The notes beneath the pieces are model-generated. The model ran no database searches and was not told the origin of the DNA. It saw only the letters and a list, made by a program, of their open reading frames with translations. Shown in pieces: positions 56,600-64,000 of a stretch of 64,000 bases of DNA (its first letter is position 1; each line of letters starts with the position of its first letter). The position numbers and the translations under genes are program-made. The stretch is taken from the NCBI RefSeq assembly GCF_040054535.1, contig NC_090796.1, forward strand, positions 3,953,501-4,017,500. The letters are read 5' to 3'. This DNA is from Antennarius striatus (lineage: Eukaryota; Chordata; Actinopteri; Lophiiformes; Antennariidae).

Positions 56600-57887
56600 T
56601 GTGACGTGTGTCAGAGGCTAATATTTTCTATTGCATTCTTAATATGTTTTTTTGATTTGTCAGCTCAGGTGTCCTATATGGTGTGTTCTGTCCTAGAATA
56701 TTGCTGTGAAATATTGAAATCCCTTCATGTGAGACCAGATGAAAAAAGATTAAGAACAGATGCCACTCATCTACAGCCAGCATATGAAGCTTTGCGTCCA
56801 TAATTAGGTTAAAAAGTGTTAAGGATTTGATGATTAAAGCAGTAAATGTTTTAAATGTTATTTAAACTATATTGGGGTTAAACCTTTTCCTTTAGTACAA
56901 TTGTAATTTAAGTTATCAAACAAAAGAATTAACAATACAGTATAAAGGAAATTAACCTTTAGTCCGAGCAGATGTACTGAGTAGACTAGGATGTTAGCAG
57001 TCCTAGTCAGTAAAAAGAGGCAGTTCTTATGCATTTTTAAAAATGATTCATTGCACCTTTTGCTTAACAAAAGGAAGGAGTTAATGGTGTGGACATTATG
57101 TTGCTGAAATTTTCAAGTTTCAAAAGTCATACAAATTTCTCTGCGCTACTTTTGAGTAGTACATTTAATCCTGTCACGGAATACTATTGGTTTTTTAATT
57201 GTTGGAAACTAATTTGAGTCTTAGAGAACTGATGTGTCAGAAGATTTCTGTCCCTTTTTAAATGTGATAAAACATCCAACTTATGAAATGGTTCTTACAT
57301 GTTGCTTTAAACCAATGAAATTAACACGTCCTTGAAACCTACTGTACAGGTTATGAAATATTTTCCTAGCCACTCACCAATTTATATCATGTAGTTGAGG
57401 AGCTGTACACTTCCCTTCAAACATGTAATCCACTTGTAACTACACTATCAGAAAGCCCTGAGCAAAAAAAAGATATGTCAATCAATTTGCAAAATATCTT
57501 ATGTGGAACATGCAATAACTTTAGAAACCATTCTGCACAAACCTATTGCAAAGGATATTTTGATAATTAAATTTTTTAAAGAGACTTTCAAGATGGGAGT
57601 CCAGTGTTAGGTTATTTCTCTTGTGGGAAATGTACTGGCAGCAGCAAGTTTTAATGGAACTGATGCAAATAAGCTTTTGGTTTACACACAGAATGGTTTG
57701 AATTCTGGTTTGAATTACAGCACATTCAAGTCTAATAAATGTAATTTAAAGAAAAACTTGTTGGTAGGTGTAATCTGCAAAATCAAATAAAAAAAGGAGT
57801 ATAAGGCTTTTAAGCTAAAACCAGCACACAAAAACATCTTGAAAGCTGAGTATACTGCCTATAGTTTCTCAACCCATTCGCTCCATT
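56600..57887. other. FDXR/glycoprotein convergent intergenic
   Basis: About 1.3 kb of AT-rich sequence between the two converging genes. Nothing is recognised except what must be the 3' UTR of the minus-strand gene. No clear minus-strand AATAAA was found near 57700-57887. Confidence 0.55.
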
Positions 57888-60800
57888 TTAATTGGCTGTC
57901 AGTGTGACTGTTGGAGATTCAGTGGAGTTCCTGGTCAGCTCTGGCAAAGCAACACTGGATGTAGCTTCATTCATAGCAGCTGTACCAATTTCAGTTGGAC
58001 CCTCTGTAGCTTTATAAACAGCTATCCCATTACTTCTGACCGCAGCACCATTACTACTGGTCAGGTACCCATCACTGTTAGTGGTCCCTTTTTTCTTCCA
58101 CTGTGTGACTGCTACTGTTGGCCAAGTAGCCATTGTTGCTGATGTTGAAGCCATTACTGTCTGTCCAGTTGCTGATGGAAGTCCCACTGCTGTTGAACAT
58201 ATGAGTATCGTTGCCATCTGTGCTGTCACCCCGTGTAGTCCCATTACCACTGGCTGTGTGGACCATATTACCATCTGTTCTATTGCCATCACTGCTGACC
58301 CTGTGGAGAACACTGCAGGCTGTCTTATTAATGCCGCTGCTGGCCATGTGACCTTCACTGTTTTCTATTGCATTTCTGCTAACAGTCCCTTTGTGTCTGA
58401 CATTGTGGCCTGTCCCTATGGTCATGTGCCCATCTTTGCCCACTGTCCCATTGACACCTTCAGTCAGATTGAAATAATCACCAACCGCATCATCACTGTC
58501 TGTCCAGTTGCTGCTGACCATATGGCCATCCAAATGGTCATTGTTGTCATTTGTCCCATTGAGGTAAAAACCAATCATCTCATTGCTGTTGTCTGTCCAG
58601 TTGCCACTGACAGGCCCATTGTTGCTAACCATGAGTTTTTTGTGGCCAAACAACTGGCTGTTGCTGTTTTTTGTCCCGTTGACACCAGCAGTCAGATTTA
58701 AGTAACCGACCATTCCATCATTGTCTGTCCAGTTGCTGCTGACAATATGGCCATCTCCAATGGCACCAGTAGTCCCATTGAAGTCCCCACTGACTATCTC
58801 ATTACTGCTGTCTGTCCATTTGCCACTGGAAGTCTCACTGTTGCTGACCGCGAGGTTGTTGTGGCCAAACAAAGGGCTGTTGTTGTTGTTGTCTGTCACA
58901 TTGACAGCATCAGTCATATTGAGGTCATCACCAACACCGTTTGTCCAGGTACTGCTGACCACATGGCCATCCAAATGGTCATTGTTGTCATCTGTCCCAC
59001 TGGTATCGACAGTTACATTGAAGTAATGACTGACCATGTCATCGATTTCATCTGTTCCAACCACGATTGTCCTGTTGCCAGTAGCAGTCCCATTGAATCC
59101 ACTACGGTCTGTCCTGTTGCCGCTGACCACACTACCATCACTGCTGATCATGTGTCCAAAGTGGCCATCCATCTCATCTGTTCCATTGCCTCCGACTGTA
59201 TGGTTGACCATGCCGTTGCTGATATCCGTCACATTGCCGCTGACCATGTGGCTGCTGCTGTTCGTCATTTTGCTGGCTGTCATCCTGGTTCTGTCACTGC
59301 TGGCCAGGAGGTCATTGTTTTCATCTGTCCTGTTCCTGCTGGCTCCCCCGTTGCCATTGGCGGTATATTCGATGCCATTAGCAGTCAGGTTGCTGCTGAC
59401 AATATGGCCATCACTGCCACCTGTCCTGCTGATGCTAGCTACAGAGTCATCTGTATGGCTCAGATTTTCACCAGTCTGGCTGTCATCGTACGTTTTCCAA
59501 GGTTGGAACACTTCTGCTATGTTATGGCGATGTTGTATTAGTTTCAGGTAACCGACTGAGGCCTCAGCTTCCACTTCATCATTTTCCAATTGCACTGAAG
59601 AGACGATTGAAAAATTAAAAACAAACAGTGATGTTCTTTAGACTGACACATTGATGAGGGAACAGAAGGCCCCATACGTAATAATTTAAACCAAAAAAAG
59701 TTTTTGTAATTTTCAATGCATGAAAATCCCTTAAAACTTGTCATATTTTTAATCAGTTCATTTAATTTTAATCACAAAAGAACAAATATTGAGACCTTAT
59801 TACATCCATGATGTCAAAGGTAGATGAGATTTTGGTGGCACAACTTGGATTGGAAAGTAAGGGGTATACAATATGTGGCAATGCTGAAATGGAGTATCTT
59901 TTATGACTACTAAATCTAACATTTAGTAACAGCCCAAGTATACAACACAGACCACTACTATAACCAGGTGAGACTTGTAAAAAAAAAAAAACCAGAAGGA
60001 TGTGTGTGTTTTTATCATAATAAAATAAGGACCCAACAGGCCTAACTCTTTTTCGGGTTAGTGGTAAGCCCTATGAGCCTAAATTCCGAACAGCTGAACA
60101 TTCATATTTAATACAACCTTAAACAATATGTGAAACATTTAATTTTCTGCACCGGCCACGATGTGGAAGATGAAGGTGATGATGTCCAAGCTTCATGACC
60201 CTGGATAAGGGCCAAACACACCAACATGACAAGAGCTTATAGCCTAAACGTATCTATTAGCCTAACGCTTAAGGTCCGTAAAACATAACATTAACACCCC
60301 ATGGATTCAGATTTCACGTCATGTCAAAATAACTCAACAAATCTAGACTAACAGTTTGCTCTGATGTTAGACTTCATCTGGTCTTTTCTTCTTTCCTATT
60401 GCTGTTATCTGCAGCGTTTTGTCCTACTTTTATCCACATCTCTGTGAACTTCTGAGCAGGAAACAAGTTCACCAATATCGAGACTGAAGACAATTCAGGT
60501 CAGGTTGAAAGTTAGAGCCAGCAATGTAGACTATAGACTATCTGTAAGAAAACTGACACAACCTGAATGTTAGTTCATGACTCTTTAAATTATTGACGGT
60601 GTTGTCCTCCCATAATGGACAAATGTATTGGGTCTCCTGGGGATAATTGCTGCTCAGGTATAAGTAGAAACCAATGTTAGCCAGTTAGATTTCGATCCGG
60701 ATTTTTTGCTTTTGGATGTTAACTATTGGTCGAGTTAAGTGAGAAACTTAATGGAAATAAAATGGAGTAATAAAACTTGAATGATTACCAGGTAAGGCAT

Positions 60801-61598
60801 CATTCACGTAAGTGTGGTGGAACACCTCATTGGATTAAAGCTTGACTTAGTATCTCCATCTGAGAATAAAATTCATTCAGCAGAGGCAGAGATGTAATAA
60901 CCAGAAGGGGGACTATAACTACCTCTACCTTCACCAGGCAGCTGATTACAAGTAACTGTAAAATAAAAGCAGACAGTAGCAAACAAAGTAGTGAAACACA
61001 TCACAGTAGTAAAGCAGCTGGTGATGGAACTTACTTGTCAATGTTCTAGTTACATATCCTTAGTTAGTATTCCAGCAGCGTTAATCACCTGATAAAGTCA
61101 CAAGGCTCATAAACAAGATGATTAATTTTTCTGTAAGAACTCACCTTCTTTAGCATCTCGTTCAAATATTGACCGGAGGAATACGATGGCCCTCTTCATG
61201 GAGTCTTCAGTGGGTGACACTTCTGTAATGTAAAATAAAATGTGATGACGTCACAGAGCAGCAGTAGAAAGATCCGGATACAGATGACGTACCTGTGCTT
61301 GTGTCTTCATCAGCTCTTTCTGCATGCTGATGAATTTCACCACCCGGCCAGCAAGAACCTATGAGCAATGGACACACTGGTGAACATTTGTGGAATGCAT
61401 ACTTCTCACTTGTAACAGCTGTTTATTTCACTATTTGTATACTGAACTTCAGTATTCAGAGATAACTTCAAAGCTATTTAGCTGTACTGTTGCTTTTTTG
61501 TTTTTGTTCACCACAAATGAATCATTGTTTCAGACTGAAGAAATGTGAAAACCTGTGCAGAGCAGCACACAGATGAGCAAAGTCCGAACAGCTCCCAT
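57888..61598 (-). CDS. Unrecognised secreted Asn-glycosylation repeat protein
   Basis: I do not recognise this gene. Four exons assemble on the minus strand with consistent phase: 61553-61598, 61293-61358, 61145-61222 and a large exon starting at 59594. The start gives a signal peptide (MGAVRTLLICVLLCTG, then SCWPGG). Next comes an acidic helix-prone segment (EDSMKRAIVFLRSIFERDAK, then VQLENDEVEAEASVGYLKLI). From residue 120 onward it is a repeat domain rich in Asn, Gly, Ser, Thr and Asp, with about 31 N-X-S/T sequons, many as NWTD, NGT and NLT, and recurring DGH(M/I/V)VSSNWTD and LFGHKKLMVSN blocks in units of about 78 residues. As read, the protein ends at 58078 (568 aa). One base fewer in an A6 run at 58088-58093 would extend it by similar sequence to a stop at 57888. 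Likely secreted or cell-surface; the function is unknown. Only 3 cysteines were noted. Confidence 0.72.
58078..59541. repeat. Coding minisatellite within the glycoprotein exon
   Basis: The nucleotide sequence is internally repetitive with a unit of about 230 bp (clear between about 58500 and 59000) and shorter sub-repeats around ctgtccagttgctgctgacc. Because of this, an antisense frame (58747-59541, 264 codons) is also open; it shows no gene signals. Confidence 0.75.
59595..61144. other. Intron 3 of the glycoprotein gene, nothing else seen
   Basis: A 1.55-kb intron with acceptor cgtctcttcag (minus) at 59595 and donor gtgagttc at 61144. It is AT-rich with no recognisable element or open frame of note. 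Confidence 0.6.
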
Positions 61599-63117
61599 GA
61601 CATCCGCTTCAGAGGAGAACCGGACCCAGACTCGCACCGGACTATAGAAGTACAGCTGGTACCGATCAACGCTAATTGTCTCCGTCCGCAGAGGAGAAAG
61701 AGACTAAATCCTTCCTCTGACAATGATGTCTGACAACGTTATATAGAAAACACGAGATATGTTTTATTTGTTTCATTGTGTTTGTGAAAAGAACTTCAAT
61801 TTAATCTCAAAATGCATTAAAAGTTTTAACAAGAATCGGGGGTAAATTCACAGACTTAGGTGACATCTAGTGGTTCGAAACTGTATTGCAGGAAATACCT
61901 AACCTTGTTGATCGGTGTCAATGGAAGTTTTACAGACTTCGTATGTAGTGCTGTCTTCTTCTTTTCCTTTCGGCTTTTCCCTTCAGGGGTCGCCACAGCG
62001 AATCGGTTGCCTCCATCTAACCCTGTCCTCTGCATTCTCTTCTCTCACACCAACTACCTTCATCTTCTCTTTCATTACATCCATAAACCTCCTCTTTGGT
62101 CTTCCTCTAGGCCTCCTGCCTGGCAGTTAAAAAACAGCATCCTTCTACCAATATATTCACTATCTCTCCTCTAGACATGTCCAAACCATCTCATTCTGGC
62201 CTCTCTGACTTTATCTCCAAAACCTCTAACATGTGCTCTGATGTACTCATTCCTGATCCTATCCATCCTGGTCACTCCCAAAGATACAGTAACCTCAGCA
62301 TCTTCATCTCTGCTACCTCCAGCTCTGTCTTCTGTCTTTTCCTCAGTGACACTGTCTCTAGACCAAACAACATCGCTGGTCTCAACACAGTTTTGTACAC
62401 CTTTCCTTTAATTTTAGCTGAAACTCTTCTATCACACATCACACCTGACACTTTCCTCCACCCGTTCCATCCTGCCTGTATACGTTTCTTCACCTCTTTT
62501 CCACACTCTCCATTGCTCTGGACTGTTGACCCCTAGGACTTAAAGTCCCCCACCTTCTTGATCTCTTCTCCCTGTAACCTCACTCTTCCACTTGGGTCCC
62601 TCTCATTCACACACATGTACTCTGTCTTACTGCAGCTAACCGTTTGTCCTTTGCTACCTCTACTGTCACCTTACGCTGCATCTCCCTGTACTCCTGTCTA
62701 TTCTCCTCAGTCCTCTCAGTGTCCCACTTCTTCTTAGCTAACCTCTTTCTCTGTATACACTCCTGTACCTCCTCATTCCACCACCAAGTCTCATTATCTA
62801 CTTTACTTCCAGATGACACACCAAGTACTCTCCTACCTGTCTCCCTGATTACATTAGCTGTAGTTGTACAATCATCTGGAAGCACCTCCTGACCACCCAG
62901 AGCCTGTCTTAACTCCTTCCTAAAAGTCATGCAACACTCTTCCTTTTTCAGCTTCCACCATTTCATTCTCTGCTCTGCCTTTGCCCTCTTCATCTTCCTC
63001 ACCACCAGAGTCATTCTACACACCACCATCCTATGCTGTTAAGCTACACTCTCACCTACCACTACTTTGCAGTCACTGATCTCCTTCAGATTACACTGTC
63101 TGTACAAGTTTTCTATT

Positions 63118-63830
63118 TTTAGTTTAATTTTAATTTAATATACTGTTTTGATCCCCGGAGGGAAATTAAGAATGCACACTCTAGCTAATGATTCAAACGC
63201 ATGCATACATAAACACTGCCCAGCCTAAAATAAAGTCATCGTTTGGGTTTCAATAAGCAAATTGCAGTGTTATGATCAGGGGTTGCTTCGGTTGGTCAAG
63301 TATAGGCTCAGCAATATTATTCAGCGAAAAGCTTAAGTCAGTTGACTATCTGAATGTACTGAATGACCAGACAATTCCATAAATGGATTTTTTTCTCCCG
63401 GATGGCACGATCATATTCCAGGACAACAATGCCAAAATTTATTGGGCTCTAATTGTAAAAGAGTGGTCCTGGGAGCATGAGGAATCCTTTTGACACATCA
63501 ATTGGCCCCCACAGTCCTGAGCTTAACCCTATTCAAAGTCTATGGGATGTGCTGGAGAAGACCTTGCATAGTGGTTTGACTCTTATCGTCAATACAAGAC
63601 CTCGGCCAAAAATTAATGCAATTCTGGACAGAAATAAATGCTGTGACGTTGTACGAGGTTGTCAAAACAATGCCGCGGCAAATGCGCACCGCAGTCAAAG
63701 CTACAGGTAGTCCTACGAAATATTAGAGTGTGCCCCTTATTTTTGGCCTGGCAGTGTATATTAGTGAATACAGGCCCATGTAGCATACACACACATACAC
63801 AAGGGGGCCTGCGGGCATGCAAGGGAGGTA
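63118..63830 (-). mobile_element. SINE (family 2) split by a MITE
   Basis: The halves 63118-63211 (gttttgatccccggagggaa, acgcatgcatacat) and 63759-63830 (ttagtgaatacaggcccatg, gggggcctgcgggcatgcaa) match consecutive parts of the SINE copy at 53346-53500. The tRNA-like head is missing. Confidence 0.8.
63212..63758 (+). mobile_element. Deleted Tc1/mariner element inside the SINE
   Basis: A 547-bp unit flanked by TA on both sides, with terminal repeats aacactgcccagcctaaaat and, in reverse, tacactgccaggccaaaaat. It retains the C-terminal transposase region (SPELNPIQSLWDVLEKTL, matching the DLNPIE-LWD motif of the family), but the N-terminal part is missing and stops are present. Confidence 0.85.
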
Positions 63831-64000
63831 GAAGAAAGTATTCACTATAGCCATTTCCATCCTTTTTGCAAAATTAACCATCGTCTGTCGAGCATACCCA
63901 CTAACAACATTGAACATCACACCTTGGATTTCTAGCTTCATTACTCTGACACTCTTTTTACCTCCAGGACATTCCTAACAAACTTCACCTTCAAGATAAC

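Larger units (their letters stand above)
61953..64000 (-). mobile_element. Second RTE LINE copy, deleted and interrupted
   Basis: Same family and orientation as 28160-31577. The 3' tail (ggcgacccctgaagggaaaa) ends near 61953. Residues VYKTVLRPAMLFGLETVSLR near 62380 preserve the segment lost from the first copy. At 62636 the sequence jumps to the equivalent of 30367, deleting about 1.05 kb of reverse transcriptase. At 63118-63830 it is interrupted by a SINE. Endonuclease sequence resumes at 63831 and runs off the window. Confidence 0.85.

Noticed and set aside
58747-59541. Open frame of 264 codons on the plus strand antisense to the glycoprotein exon
   Set aside because: It arises because the repeat is open on both strands. 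It has no splice partners, no signal peptide, and the minus-strand frame has a coherent multi-exon gene model.

Overview
The window looks like nuclear DNA of a teleost fish, probably a percomorph (inference). The evidence is spliced vertebrate genes with GT-AG introns of 80 bp to several kb, very long CA/TG tracts, and a fish-type repeat load: Tc1/mariner, hAT, RTE-clade LINE, BEL/Pao LTR element and tRNA-derived SINEs. No bacterial-type operons, CRISPR arrays or intact RNA genes were seen.

Six spliced protein-coding genes could be assembled exon by exon. From left to right: OGFOD3 (minus, 6245-17348, last exon not found in the window); HEXD (plus, 17951-21497), head-to-head with OGFOD3 across about 600 bp; CYBC1/EROS (minus, 22851-25618), tail-to-tail with HEXD; NARF (plus, 32635-37657), divergent from CYBC1; FDXR (plus, 48921-56073); and an unrecognised secreted repeat glycoprotein gene (minus, 57888/58078-61598), tail-to-tail with FDXR. 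OGFOD3-HEXD-CYBC1-NARF are also neighbours on human 17q25, so this is a conserved syntenic block. The reconstructed reading frames close without error: HEXD 480 aa, CYBC1 201 aa, NARF 461 aa, FDXR 494 aa, and OGFOD3 270 codons plus a missing C-terminal exon.

Mobile DNA fills the gaps. Positions 28160-31577 hold a near full-length RTE-clade LINE (minus) into which another LINE 3' end was inserted and in which a GATA/GGAT microsatellite replaced coding sequence. Positions 41431-47937 hold a young BEL/Pao LTR retrotransposon (minus) with a tRNA-Tyr primer binding site and a 5-bp target duplication; its 3' LTR is reduced to 88 bp. FDXR intron 3 carries a 1.58-kb Tc1-like transposon with a broken transposase. 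The right end (61953-64000) is a second RTE copy interrupted by a SINE, which is itself interrupted by a Tc1/mariner MITE. Smaller elements include a hAT element with a perfect 8-bp duplication, a Tigger-like MITE, and SINEs.

The genes do not form one pathway, but several handle redox or iron chemistry: OGFOD3 (2-oxoglutarate/Fe oxygenase), CYBC1 (NADPH oxidase chaperone), NARF (Fe-S hydrogenase-like) and FDXR (mitochondrial ferredoxin reductase). HEXD is a glycosidase. The most novel object is the repeat glycoprotein at the right: a signal peptide, two small exons, then one large exon with about 31 N-glycosylation sequons in a repeat of roughly 78 residues, ended by a likely one-base frameshift in an A6 run.
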